Assembly (NCBI GenBank): GCA_040757205.1
Contig: JBFLXL010000013.1
Span: forward strand, 1 to 37,204
Direction: 5' to 3'
Source: Bacillota bacterium
GTDB taxonomy: Bacteria; Bacillota; Desulfotomaculia; Desulfotomaculales; Desulforudaceae
Length of the DNA stretch: 37,204 nt
The translations under genes were made by a program, and so were the position numbers. Under the pieces are notes generated by a model. That model was given only the letters and a program-made list of their open reading frames with translations. It had not been told where the DNA came from and searched no databases. Shown piece after piece: positions 22,151-32,365 of this stretch (the first letter of the stretch is position 1; each line of letters begins with the position of its first letter).

Positions 22151-23110
22151 TCAGTAGGTGCGCACCCGCACGAATTCGGCCACCCGGGCGAAATTCTCCC
22201 GGGCCGGGACGTCCGGCAGAATCCCCAAAAAGCCGTGCGTCTTGTCCAGGTACTTTTCGGCCACCTGAAACGCCAGGTCGACCCCGCCGTATTCCCTGGT
22301 CAGACGGATCGCTTCCTCGACGTCTTCGGCGGTTTTGTCGGTCTTGTTGACGAGGGCCGCGAGCCGGCCGTCACCGTCCGGACACCGGGCCAGCGCCAGC
22401 ATCACGGGGAGCGTGATGACGCCCTGGCGCAAATCCCCGCCGGTGGGCTTGCCCAGGCGTTTCTGGTCGGCCACCATGTCCAGGATGTCGTCCGTGATCT
22501 GGAAGGCCATACCCAGACAGTGGCCGAACCGCCCCAGCGGCTCGTACAGTTCACGGGGCGCCCCGGTGGCCACCGCGCCGAGCCGGCACGCGGCCTGGAT
22601 CAGAAGCGCGGTCTTGTACTTGATCCGCCGCAGGTAGTCCCGCAGGTCACACTGGTTTAAGCCGGCAAACTGGATGATTTCCCCCTCGCACATCTTCACG
22701 CAGGAGTGCGCCAGCATGCCGATGATCACCGGACTCCGGTAAACGGACACCAGGATCATGGCTTTCGCCAGCAGGTAGTCGCCGGTATGGATCGACACCT
22801 TGTTACCCCAGCGCGCTTTTACGGTAGGAATCCCCCGCCGCAGCTCGGCGCCGTCAACCACGTCGTCGTGGACCAGGGTGGCGAGGTGCACCAATTCCAA
22901 GGCCATCGCCAGGGGCAGGACCTTTTGCAGGTCATAATTGTAGAACTTGCCCGACAAAAGGGCGAGCGCCGGACGCAGCCGTTTCCCGCCGGCCCGGAAA
23001 AGGTGGTTGGATGATTCGGTCAACAGGTGATTGTCACTTTTCAGGACCGCGTAGAGTTCGCGCTCAACGATATCCAAATCATCCCGAACTACGTCCAGCA
23101 GGGGTTGCAT
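22151..23110 (-). CDS. Long-chain trans-polyprenyl diphosphate synthase
   Basis: This 319-residue E-type prenyltransferase condenses isopentenyl diphosphate onto allylic diphosphates, probably to the C35-C40 chain of menaquinone. The first Asp-rich motif is LVHDDVVD and the second is ITDDILDMVAD. FRAGGKRLRPALALLSG and RWGNKVSIHTGDYLLAKA are also diagnostic. Chain length cannot be fixed from sequence by eye, so hepS/ispB-type is a family call. I choose ATG 23110; ATG 23152 is also in frame but lacks an SD. The much longer frame upstream only shadows the zinc-finger gene. Confidence 0.92.
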   Translation of the reverse strand: MQPLLDVVRDDLDIVERELYAVLKSDNHLLTESSNHLFRAGGKRLRPALALLSGKFYNYDLQKVLPLAMALELVHLATLVHDDVVDGAELRRGIPTVKARWGNKVSIHTGDYLLAKAMILVSVYRSPVIIGMLAHSCVKMCEGEIIQFAGLNQCDLRDYLRRIKYKTALLIQAACRLGAVATGAPRELYEPLGRFGHCLGMAFQITDDILDMVADQKRLGKPTGGDLRQGVITLPVMLALARCPDGDGRLAALVNKTDKTAEDVEEAIRLTREYGGVDLAFQVAEKYLDKTHGFLGILPDVPARENFARVAEFVRVRTY

Positions 23111-23186
23111 GTTATAGCCAGCCTTCTCTCCAGCAACGGCGCTGCTTTCCATAAAGTTTCGCCCGTAACCCCCAAAATCCTTCCCC

Positions 23187-23207
23187 GGGGCACCCACGTT
23201 AGTGGGT
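23187..23207. repeat. Solitary copy of the palindromic repeat
   Basis: GGGGCACCCACGTTAGTGGG, a hairpin with a CCCAC/GTGGG stem, lies in the intergenic gap before the polyprenyl synthase gene. Its core is identical in reverse complement to part of the ahbC array near 17199-17215. Confidence 0.75.
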
Positions 23208-23240
23208 CCGCCGAAAGCCCCGGAACGCCAATGCCTCATT

Positions 23241-23864
23241 TTAACGACCAAATTCCCCGGTGTCGCCCCGCACCCGGGTGTTCTGGAAGAACACCCCGTC
23301 CTCCTTGACGTAGGGGATCGCGTCCACATCCTCGGTGTGGCCGCGGTCCTCTTCCTCCGAATTCTCGGTTTCGGTCGAAAGGCTGTCCTGCGACGCGTCC
23401 TGCCAGGCGTCCTCCCGGTCGTAGATCGTGCTCTCCTGGCCCGGCGGGGCCCAGGGGCGGGTGAACACCTCTTCCTCAACGGGGCGCGCCCGCTCATCCC
23501 GAACCTCGGCGTGGGCCTTGCAGTCCCGGCACTTGGTCGTGAACGGAACGGCCTCCAGCCGCTCAAGGCTGATCTTGGCCCCGCATTCGTCGCAACGGCC
23601 GTAAGTGCCCCGGTCGATCTTCGCCAAAGCGTCCTCAACCGCCAGCAGGCGGAACCGGGCGTTCTCCCGCAGGGCGAAGTCCTTGCTCCGTTCGAAAGCC
23701 TCGCCGGCGATGTCCGCCGGGTGGTTGTCGTAGGTGCTGAGTTCCCCGATGCTGTCCTCCAGTGCCACATCCATGGTCTGCTGGATGACGCTGATCTCCC
23801 GCCGCACCACGGCCCTTTCCCGGAGCAGCCGGGCCCGTAGTTGTTCGAGCTTGTCCGGGTCCAT
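23241..23864 (-). CDS. DksA/TraR-type zinc-finger protein, YteA-like
   Basis: The 207-residue protein has an N-terminal coiled-coil hairpin (about residues 1-60, rich in Arg/Glu) and a C4 zinc finger (CDECG ... CRDC) around residues 92-116. An acidic, low-complexity C-terminal part follows. This layout matches the YteA family of DksA-like proteins in endospore formers, several of which are linked to sporulation. It may bind RNA polymerase through the secondary channel, but that is inference. The ATG at 23864 has AAGGAGTGATAAC upstream. It lies between the DUF5665 gene and the polyprenyl synthase gene. Confidence 0.87.
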   Translation of the reverse strand: MDPDKLEQLRARLLRERAVVRREISVIQQTMDVALEDSIGELSTYDNHPADIAGEAFERSKDFALRENARFRLLAVEDALAKIDRGTYGRCDECGAKISLERLEAVPFTTKCRDCKAHAEVRDERARPVEEEVFTRPWAPPGQESTIYDREDAWQDASQDSLSTETENSEEEDRGHTEDVDAIPYVKEDGVFFQNTRVRGDTGEFGR

Positions 23865-23940
23865 GTTATCACTCCTTGATGTGGTATGCCGGAGCGTGAG
23901 TACGGCCCCCTGTACGCGGGTACCCGCCGGGTTTTACGGG

Positions 23941-24249
23941 TCAGGGGGCCAGGTTGATTTCCACGGCGCGGACGATTTGCGCAATGAAGTCACCGACCAG
24001 CGGCAGGTTCAGCATTACCAGCCGCTGGAGTACCAGGACCACCACCGCGCCCAGGATGGTGAAGCCGACCGCGATGCCGAGCCCCCGCGCGATGCCGGTG
24101 AGAAAGTTGATGTACAGCAAACGGTAGGGCCGTTCCAGCAGCGTTACGTATTCGGCCAGCCGCATCTTCTCCATGGCCACGCTCAGCTGGCGGACCTTTT
24201 GTTTCAGCTCCCACAAAACCCGGTTGTCAGCTTGCCTGACCATGCGCAT
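23941..24249 (-). CDS. DUF5665-type membrane protein
   Basis: This small protein of 102 residues has an amphipathic N-terminal half (LKQKVRQLSVAMEKMRLAEYV) and one or two hydrophobic segments (LYINFLTGIARGLGIAVGFTILGAVVVLVL, positions about 47-75). It matches the DUF5665 family of Firmicute inner-membrane proteins, whose function is unknown. The ATG at 24249 is chosen because AGGGGG lies six bases upstream; ATG 24270 is also in frame. A terminator-like hairpin precedes it. Confidence 0.78.
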   Translation of the reverse strand: MRMVRQADNRVLWELKQKVRQLSVAMEKMRLAEYVTLLERPYRLLYINFLTGIARGLGIAVGFTILGAVVVLVLQRLVMLNLPLVGDFIAQIVRAVEINLAP

Positions 24250-24286
24250 TCCCGGCCCCCTGCCAAACATTATTCACCGCGGCGTC

Positions 24287-24324
24287 AAAAAAAATAATGA
24301 AGCCTTTTAACGGCCAACGGCTTC
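24287..24324 (-). terminator. Terminator after the UPF0210 gene
   Basis: On the minus strand GAAGCC and GGCTTC form a hairpin with a 14-base loop, followed by ATTA and eight T residues. An overlapping hairpin (ACGGCTT with AAGCCGT, 24317-24333) would compete with it. The rest of the gap up to 24450 shows no gene. Confidence 0.6.
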
Positions 24325-24450
24325 CCAAGCCGTGACTGCCCCGTTGTCCATAACCGTTTGCACTTGGTCCGCAGGGAGAATCGTTTTGGGGATTGGGGTG
24401 CGGGAGGAGACCCAGGGGATTTGGGCGGTGAGCGGGTTGCCGGCCCCAGC

Positions 24451-25809
24451 CTAGTTGTTTAGGCTGCTGATCGGCGCGGGGATCCGCCCGCCGCGTCGCA
24501 CGAACCCGGCGGCGCCGAAACGGTTGACTGCCATTATCGGCGTCCGTCCTAAAAGGCCGCCGAACTCCACGAACTCCCCGGCCTTTTTGCCGGGCACGGG
24601 AATCAGCCGCACCGCCGTGGTCTTGTGGTTGACCACCCCGATGGTGATCTCGTCGGCGATCAGGGCGGCGATGGTCTCCGCCGGGGTGTCCCCCGGCAGG
24701 GCGACCATGTCGATGCCGACAGAGCAGACCGCGGTCATCGCTTCGAGCTTGTCCAGGCTCAAAGCGCCCGCCGCCACCGCCCGGATCATCCCGGCGTCTT
24801 CGCTGACCGGGATGAAGGCCCCGGAAAGGCCGCCGACGTGGGACGAGGCCATGGCCCCGCCCTTTTTTACGGCGTCGTTTAAAAGGGCCAGCGCCGCCGT
24901 GGTGCCGGGAGCGCCGCAGGCCTCGACCCCCAGCGCCTCGATGATCTCAGCCACGCTGTCCCCCACCGCCGGGGTCGGCGCCAGCGAAAGGTCCACGATG
25001 CCGAAGGGCACTCCGAGCCGCTTCGCCGTTTCCCGGCCCACCAGCTCCCCCATGCGGGTGACCTTGAAGGCCGTCTTTTTGATTTCCTCGGCCAGCGTGC
25101 CCAGGTCGGCGTCCGGCAGCCGGGCCACGGCGTTCTTGACCACGCCCGGCCCGCTGACCCCCACGTTGATCACGCACTCCGGTTCGCCGACCCCGTGAAA
25201 GGCCCCGGCCATGAAGGGGTTGTCCTCGGGCGCGTTCGCAAACACCACGAGCTTGGCGCACCCAATGGCGTCGCGGTCGGCCGTGCGGACCGCCGTTTCC
25301 TTGATGATGGCCCCCATCAGCCGGACGGCGTCCATGTTGATTCCGGCCTTGGTGGTGGCCACGTTCACCGAAGCGCACACCCGCTCGGTGGCGGCGAGCG
25401 CCTCCGGGATGGACGCGATCAATTCCCGGTCGCCCCGGGTGAAGCCCTTGTGGACCAGGGCCGAAAAACCGCCGATGAAGTTGACCCCGACTGCGGCCGC
25501 CGCCCCGTCCAGCGTCCGGGCCAGGGCCAGGCACCCGCCCGCGCCCGTCTCCCCGACGATCAAAGACACGGGAGTGACCGCGATCCGCTTGTTGACGATC
25601 GGAATCCCGTATTCGCGCTCAATCTGGTTGCCGACCTCGACCAGCCGCCCCGCCAGGCCCGTGACTTTGCCGAACACCTTTTCACAGAGCGCGTCGGGGT
25701 TGGCATCGGCACAGTCCTGCAGGCTGATGCCCATGGTGATGGTCCGGATGTCCAGGTTTTCCTCCTGGATCATCCTAACGGTCTGGATGATCTCGTCCAC
25801 GCCAAGCAT
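24451..25809 (-). CDS. UPF0210/DUF711 (PFL-like) family protein
   Basis: The 452-residue protein belongs to the widely conserved UPF0210 family, related in fold to pyruvate formate-lyase-like proteins but without a proven reaction. Recognisable stretches are [20 protein letters not shown] at the start, [29 protein letters not shown] and [12 protein letters not shown]. The ATG at 25809 has GGAGG ten bases upstream. In many Firmicutes and archaea this gene is paired with the ACT-domain gene found here directly upstream, suggesting a ligand-regulated function, perhaps in amino-acid metabolism. That role is inference. Confidence 0.9.
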   Translation of the reverse strand: MLGVDEIIQTVRMIQEENLDIRTITMGISLQDCADANPDALCEKVFGKVTGLAGRLVEVGNQIEREYGIPIVNKRIAVTPVSLIVGETGAGGCLALARTLDGAAAAVGVNFIGGFSALVHKGFTRGDRELIASIPEALAATERVCASVNVATTKAGINMDAVRLMGAIIKETAVRTADRDAIGCAKLVVFANAPEDNPFMAGAFHGVGEPECVINVGVSGPGVVKNAVARLPDADLGTLAEEIKKTAFKVTRMGELVGRETAKRLGVPFGIVDLSLAPTPAVGDSVAEIIEALGVEACGAPGTTAALALLNDAVKKGGAMASSHVGGLSGAFIPVSEDAGMIRAVAAGALSLDKLEAMTAVCSVGIDMVALPGDTPAETIAALIADEITIGVVNHKTTAVRLIPVPGKKAGEFVEFGGLLGRTPIMAVNRFGAAGFVRRGGRIPAPISSLNN

Positions 25810-25929
25810 TGTTTTGCGCCTCCGAATGGCAAGGCTGGTCAAGGACCACTGAAATAGCAATTTTTTTTAGTGTATACGGCCAAAACCGGCTTAAACTCAG
25901 TAATACCAGGCAGTTCTCCAATCAGTATC

Positions 25930-26020
25930 AAACTCACGCTGGATGCGGTGCATGCGGGGCGTGGAAATCGAATTCGCCGGCGCCACCAGCGCAGCAAACT
26001 CACGCTAGATGCGGTGCATG
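25930..26020. repeat. 25-bp direct repeat copying the ACT gene's 3' end
   Basis: AAACTCACGCTGGATGCGGT and the next five bases (25930-25954) recur with one mismatch at 25996-26020. The second copy covers the last codons and stop of the ACT-domain gene; the first lies 66 bases downstream in the spacer, with the stop codon position altered. Confidence 0.85.
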
Positions 26021-26295
26021 TAGGTAAAGGCGTCCTCGTGCTGAGCATCGATCCGGACGCCGAGTTCCCGGCCTTTTTCGCTGAGCCGCCCTTTGAGCGT
26101 GCCAAGGTCAACCTTGCTGCCGCGCATGTCGGCCACCATGATCATCACCAGGAACTCCTGCAGGATGGTCTGGCTGATGTCCAGGATGTTCACGTTGTTG
26201 TCGGCCAGCACTCGGGCGACGCCCGCGATGATTCCGACCCGGTCGGCGCCGATGACGGTGACGATGATGCGGTTGGTACCGGACATACCGGACAT
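26005..26295 (-). CDS. ACT-domain protein (UPF0237 type)
   Basis: The 96-residue protein is essentially one ACT domain, a small-molecule (usually amino-acid) binding fold. It has TVIGADRVGIIAGVARVLAD, then NVNILDISQTILQEFLVMIM, and ends EDAFTYMHRI. It is a likely sensor subunit for the UPF0210 protein encoded directly downstream, a conserved gene pair. The start is ATG 26295 with AGGGGG nine bases upstream; ATG 26286 is possible. The leader upstream contains a large stem-loop. Confidence 0.9.
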   Translation of the reverse strand: MSGMSGTNRIIVTVIGADRVGIIAGVARVLADNNVNILDISQTILQEFLVMIMVADMRGSKVDLGTLKGRLSEKGRELGVRIDAQHEDAFTYMHRI

Positions 26296-26374
26296 ATCTT
26301 CACGCCCCCTGTCAAAGGTTTGCCGCTTTTTGTTTGCTTTTGTTTAGTATCTGCTTCAAACCTCCCAAACACGG

Positions 26375-26449
26375 GTGCCCGCCCGCACTTCCCCCCGGAG
26401 GCCGGAGTACCCGGGGGGAAGTGCTTTAGCGGGTCAGCGGGTCGGGCAC
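26375..26449. other. Large nested stem-loop between secF and the ACT gene
   Basis: A perfect 14-bp stem (GCACTTCCCCCCGG with its complement at 26411-26424) is enclosed by an outer imperfect stem (GTGCCCGCCCGC with GCGGGTCGGGCAC). No T-run follows on the minus strand. It could be a terminator without a U-tract, a leader structure of the ACT gene, or a repeat. Confidence 0.55.
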
Positions 26450-26494
26450 AAAGCCGTGCTCAAGCTTAAAAGTCCAGGGCGGCCATTACCCGGC

Positions 26495-27376
26495 TCAGGC
26501 CCGGGCGCCGGCCGGCCGTTTCGGCCACGGCAGCCGCTTCCTCAAGTCCAGCCATAGCGGGCCGGCAATGCAGACCGAGGACCAGGCGCCGCTCACCACG
26601 CCGATCATCAGGGCCAGGATGAAGGTTTTGAGCGTCGCGCCGCCCAGGAAGAACAGCGCGAGCAACATGAACATCACCGTGGTCGACGTGTTGATCGAAC
26701 GGGCCATGGTGTCCCATAGGCTCCGGTTGACGACGTCCTCCAGCGGTTCAGTCTTCTTGGCGGTCTTGGTGTTTTCGCGGATCCGGTCAAAAATCACGAT
26801 GGTGGCGTTGATGGAATAACCGAGAATGGTCAGGATCGCCGCCACAAAGGCGCTGTCCACCTGGAGCCGGAACAGCGAGAAAATGCCCAGCGCAATCAGG
26901 GTGTCGTGCAGGAGCGCGACGATGGCGGCGAGCCCCTGTTTGAAATCAAAGCGCCACGATATATAGGCCACAATGGCGATTACAGTCGCCGCAAGCGCCC
27001 AGATCGCTCTTTGCACCAGTTCCTTGCCGATCACCGGGCCGACGGCCTCGTTCCGGAGCACGGTCAGAGCCCCGATTTCCCGGCCCAGGGACTCGACCAT
27101 CGCCTGGTTCTGGGTTTCCGAGATGACACCGGTGCGGATCAGCACCTGCCGGTCCCCGCTGGGCTGGATGACGCTCTGTTCCAGGCCGTGCCCGGCCAGT
27201 ACCGTGCGCACCTCCTCAACGCTCACCTCTTCCTGGAACCGGACCTCAACCATGCTGCCGCCCGTGAAGTCGATCCCCAGGTTCAAACCCCGGAACAGCA
27301 GGGAAACAAGCCCCGGGACGATGATCAAGAGCGAAATCAGATACCAGTACTTGCGATGCCGTACGATATGAAACAC
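26495..27376 (-). CDS. secF: Protein translocase subunit SecF
   Basis: SecF works with SecD in the inner membrane to drive late steps of Sec export using the proton gradient. The 293-residue protein has a first membrane segment (YLISLLIIVPGLVSLLF), the periplasmic P1-like domain starting GLNLGIDFTGGSMVEV, and five further membrane segments. Signature sequences are YISWRFDFKQGLAAIVALLHD and ILGYSINATIVIFDRIREN. The start is GTG 27376 with GGGGGAG upstream. It follows secD after a 143-base spacer holding a hairpin and a seven-base repeat. Confidence 0.96.
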   Translation of the reverse strand: MFHIVRHRKYWYLISLLIIVPGLVSLLFRGLNLGIDFTGGSMVEVRFQEEVSVEEVRTVLAGHGLEQSVIQPSGDRQVLIRTGVISETQNQAMVESLGREIGALTVLRNEAVGPVIGKELVQRAIWALAATVIAIVAYISWRFDFKQGLAAIVALLHDTLIALGIFSLFRLQVDSAFVAAILTILGYSINATIVIFDRIRENTKTAKKTEPLEDVVNRSLWDTMARSINTSTTVMFMLLALFFLGGATLKTFILALMIGVVSGAWSSVCIAGPLWLDLRKRLPWPKRPAGARA

Positions 27377-27443
27377 TGCCGCTCCCCCTTCAAATTCCTA
27401 ACCCGCCCTCAACCAGGCGGTTCTCCCGTCTCAATTCCCCTTA

Positions 27444-27462
27444 AAACCGCCCCCGGCGGTTT
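27444..27462 (-). terminator. Hairpin with short T-run between secD and secF
   Basis: AAACCGCC and GGCGGTTT form a perfect eight-bp stem with a three-base loop; on the minus strand TTTT continues from the arm. It could partly terminate secD transcription ahead of secF. Confidence 0.45.
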
Positions 27463-27470
27463 CTTTCCCG

Positions 27471-27525
27471 TCCGACTTCCGATTTCCGGCCTCTGACTTC
27501 TATTTCCGGCCTCCGACCTCTATTT
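27471..27525. repeat. Degenerate seven-base repeat at the secD 3' end
   Basis: On the minus strand variants of GGAAGTC, GGAGGCC and GAGGTCG follow each other with seven-base period for about 55 bases, overlapping the secD stop. Confidence 0.6.
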
Positions 27526-28752
27526 AAGGTACAGCCGGGGACTGTTTACTATCCCGCTGCCCACGAGCAGGTGGAGCATCCATCTGGTGAACGCCTGGGC
27601 GGTAAACATGCTGGCCAGGATGCCGATGCCCAGGGTCAGCGCGAACCCCTTGATCATCACCGGCGCGAACACGTACAGAATCACGGCCGCGATCAGGCCG
27701 GCGACATTCGCGTCCAAGACGGCCGCAAAGGCCCGCTGGAACCCGGCGTCCACCGCCGAGCGCAGTGACCGGCCGGTGCGCAATTCCTCCTTGATCCGTT
27801 CGAAGATGATGATGTTGGCGTCGATGGCCAACGCCAGCGAGAGCAGGAACCCGAAAAGACCGGCCAAGGTGAGCGTGGCGTTGAACGCCGCCAGCACCAG
27901 CAATATCAGGACGGCGTACACCGCCAGCGAAAAGGCGGACACCAGGCCGGGCAGGCGGTAGTAGGCCACCATGAACAGCAGGATGGCGCCGAAGCCGATC
28001 GCCCCGGCGGTGACCGAACGCTCCAGGGAATCCGCCCCCAATTGCGGGCCGACGGTGCGCTTCTCCATGATGTCCAGCTTGACCGGCAGGGCGCCGGAAC
28101 GCAGCAGTACGGCAATCCGGTTGGCTTCTTGCAGGGACGCGTAACCGGTAATCACGGCCTTGCCGTCCGGAATAGGCGATTGGATGACCGGGTCTTGCAG
28201 CAGGTTCCCGTCCAGGTAAATGCCCAAGGGCCGGCCCACGTGGGCGGCCGTCACTTCCGCGAAAGTCCTCGCCCCTTCCGGGTTCCAGGTCAGGTTCACT
28301 TCGGGCTGCCCGGTGTTCGGGTTGAGCGCTTCCCGGGCGTCGGACAGGTCGGCCCCGGTCAAGACCGTGGTACCGTCCTCGGTCCGGAACTCCAGGTAGG
28401 CCGGCCGGATGAGGTCGCGGACCACGGCGTCGGGATCGTCGACCCCGGCGATTTCGACGATGATCCGGTTCGTGCCCTGCTGCTGGATCACCGGTTCGGT
28501 CACCCCGAACTGGTTGATCCGTTCCTCCAGCATCCCGATCGACCGTTGCACCGCGTCCGGGGTCGCTTTCGCCTCCTCGGTGTCCACCGCTTCCAGGACC
28601 ACGTGCACCCCGCCGCGCAAATCCAAACCCAGGTTGATGTCCTGGGTCAGGGGCAGCCACGGCGCACCCCCCACCGGGTAAAAAGAGGCCAGGGAGATGG
28701 TGGCGGCGACTGCCAGGATCACGGCGACCTTAATTAAATTGCCCAACCTCAA
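27520..28752 (-). CDS. secD: Protein translocase subunit SecD
   Basis: The 410-residue SecD has an N-terminal membrane segment, the signature INLGLDLRGGVHVVLEA, a large extracytoplasmic P1 domain (about residues 45-230, with RINQFGVTEPVIQQQG), and a six-segment membrane half. That half includes VAYYRLPGLVSAFSLAVY, LALAIDANIIIFERIKEEL and SMFTAQAFTRWML. It uses the proton-motive force with SecF to pull exported proteins outward. The start is TTG 28752, strongly supported by GGGGGAGGAG seven bases upstream. The gene lies 15 bases after the HD-domain gene, so yajC-HD-secD-secF are probably one transcription unit. Confidence 0.96.
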   Translation of the reverse strand: MRLGNLIKVAVILAVAATISLASFYPVGGAPWLPLTQDINLGLDLRGGVHVVLEAVDTEEAKATPDAVQRSIGMLEERINQFGVTEPVIQQQGTNRIIVEIAGVDDPDAVVRDLIRPAYLEFRTEDGTTVLTGADLSDAREALNPNTGQPEVNLTWNPEGARTFAEVTAAHVGRPLGIYLDGNLLQDPVIQSPIPDGKAVITGYASLQEANRIAVLLRSGALPVKLDIMEKRTVGPQLGADSLERSVTAGAIGFGAILLFMVAYYRLPGLVSAFSLAVYAVLILLVLAAFNATLTLAGLFGFLLSLALAIDANIIIFERIKEELRTGRSLRSAVDAGFQRAFAAVLDANVAGLIAAVILYVFAPVMIKGFALTLGIGILASMFTAQAFTRWMLHLLVGSGIVNSPRLYLK

Positions 28753-28767
28753 TTTAAGCTCCTCCCC

Positions 28768-29427
28768 CTATAACAGTTTGGCACCGTTGATCACCAGCTC
28801 GAAATTCGAGTTCAAGAAGTTGGCGGCCCGGCGGCACAGGGCCATCCGGGTCAAAAAGATCTCGAAGTATTCCATTACCGGGCAGATCTCAATGTCGATG
28901 GTCAATTCCAGAGTAACCGCCCGCCGGTCCTCGTGCACCCACAGAAACGAATGCTCCGCCGCGTAGTTGACCCGGTCGTGGATGTCGAAGGTGGAGATGT
29001 CCGGATTCCGGACCCGGGAGCGGTGCACGTCCGACTTGTCGGCCAGGATCAGGGCGGCGGCCACCGTATTCACGGGCTGTCCATACTCTTCCTCGTGGTT
29101 GGCGATCGCCGAGAGCACCTTTGCCATCTCGTCCGGTTCCATCCCCATCTTCTCGAGCACCCGGAAGGCGATGAGGGCCCCGGAGATACCGTGCTGGCTC
29201 CGGCTCACCACGTTGCCAAGGTCATGCAGATAGCCGGCGATCGCCGCCAGTTCGGCCTCCCGCTCCGGATAGCCCAATCGCTCCAGGATATTCCGGGCGA
29301 TACTCGATACCAGGTTGACGTGGCGGTAGCTGTGTTCGGTAAAGCCCATCACGCCCAGGTACCTGTTCCCGTTGCGTATGAAACTGTCGACGATCGGGTT
29401 GGCTTTGACCTCCTGCAGCGTGATCAA
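28768..29427 (-). CDS. HD-domain phosphohydrolase
   Basis: The 219-residue protein has an HD superfamily metal-dependent phosphohydrolase domain. A metal-binding His occurs in TEHSYRHVNLV, the HD pair in IAGYLHDLGNVV, a further His in SAIANHEEEYG, and the closing Asp in ALILADKSDVH. The order H...HD...H...D fits a nucleotide- or phosphoester-cleaving enzyme; the substrate is unknown. The start is TTG 29427 with GGAGG eight bases upstream. It sits between yajC and secD, an arrangement I think is shared by related Firmicutes but cannot verify here. Confidence 0.88.
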   Translation of the reverse strand: MITLQEVKANPIVDSFIRNGNRYLGVMGFTEHSYRHVNLVSSIARNILERLGYPEREAELAAIAGYLHDLGNVVSRSQHGISGALIAFRVLEKMGMEPDEMAKVLSAIANHEEEYGQPVNTVAAALILADKSDVHRSRVRNPDISTFDIHDRVNYAAEHSFLWVHEDRRAVTLELTIDIEICPVMEYFEIFLTRMALCRRAANFLNSNFELVINGAKLL

Positions 29428-29452
29428 CCCGTGGTCCTCCTAAGCCGGCCCC

Positions 29453-29725
29453 TTAAGCATTGTCGTTCCTGCGCACCTGGGCGATGGCGGTCTTCAGAAA
29501 CTCGAGCTTGACGTTCTCGGCGACTTTCAGAATCACGGTGTCTTCCTTCAGCTTCACGACGACGCCGTAGACGCCGCCGACGGTGATCACCGGATCGTTG
29601 ACCTGCAGGTTCTTGATCATCTCCAGGTGCTTCTTCTGCCGTACCTGCTGAGGTCTGATCAGGAGGAAGTATAGTAGGGCAAAAAGCCCAATGATGTAGA
29701 TAACTGAAATCATTTCCCCGCTCAT
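29453..29725 (-). CDS. yajC: Preprotein translocase subunit YajC
   Basis: The 90-residue protein has one N-terminal membrane helix (VIYIIGLFALLYFLLIRPQQ), followed directly by the family's conserved RPQQxRQKKHLEMIKNL stretch. A small cytoplasmic beta domain follows (DPVITVGGVYGVVVKL, VILKVAENVKLEF). It is an accessory subunit of the SecDF complex. The ATG at 29725 has AAAGGAGGTC upstream. The tgt-yajC-secD-secF order is a classic bacterial arrangement. Confidence 0.95.
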   Translation of the reverse strand: MSGEMISVIYIIGLFALLYFLLIRPQQVRQKKHLEMIKNLQVNDPVITVGGVYGVVVKLKEDTVILKVAENVKLEFLKTAIAQVRRNDNA

Positions 29726-29795
29726 AACCGACCTCCTTTCTCTTTTCTCTTTTTACAGGATTGTTCGCTCAAGCCGGTTGTTTTCCTGTCTAGCC

Positions 29796-32037
<2,242 letters not shown>

Positions 32038-32140
32038 CTTGCGCACCACCGAACAGGCTTCAGAATGCACCCGTATACGCGGGAGGCACCGCCGGCCGCA
32101 TTACCGGCCGGAAACAATCATTCGTTTTCATCCGGCGCGC

Positions 32141-32365
32141 CTAACGCCGGATGAAAAGGTTCAGCACCACGGTAAGGACTATGCTGAGCAGGACGGCGGT
32201 GGCCAGCGGAAAGTAGAAGGTAAAGTTGCCCCGCTGGATGAGGATGTCGCCCGGCAGCCTCCCGAGGCCCGGTATCTTCGCCCCGAAGTACAGAAGCGCC
32301 CCCAGGACAACGATCAAGACCCCCGCGATGATGAGTGTCCTCCCAAACCACTCCAAGATCTCCAC
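32141..32365 (-). CDS. DUF2905 small membrane protein
   Basis: A 74-residue protein with two membrane helices (LIIAGVLIVVLGALLYFG and FPLATAVLLSIVLTVVLNLF) separated by the conserved GLGRLPGDILIQRGNFTFYFP loop that defines DUF2905. The function is unknown. The GTG at 32365 overlaps the queH stop (TAGTG), so it is translationally coupled to queH. The gene is often found near ruvB and queA in Firmicutes, as here. Confidence 0.88.
   Translation of the reverse strand: MEILEWFGRTLIIAGVLIVVLGALLYFGAKIPGLGRLPGDILIQRGNFTFYFPLATAVLLSIVLTVVLNLFIRR

Noticed and set aside
22151-23872. A 573-residue minus frame joining the zinc-finger region to the polyprenyl synthase
   Set aside because: Its N-terminal third is the zinc-finger gene in the wrong frame; the real synthase begins at about 23110 or 23152.
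24334-24450. Possible gene or RNA in the gap after the UPF0210 gene
   Set aside because: No open frame with an SD, no tRNA-like cloverleaf and no recognisable riboswitch core were seen; only the terminator hairpins at its left end are supported.
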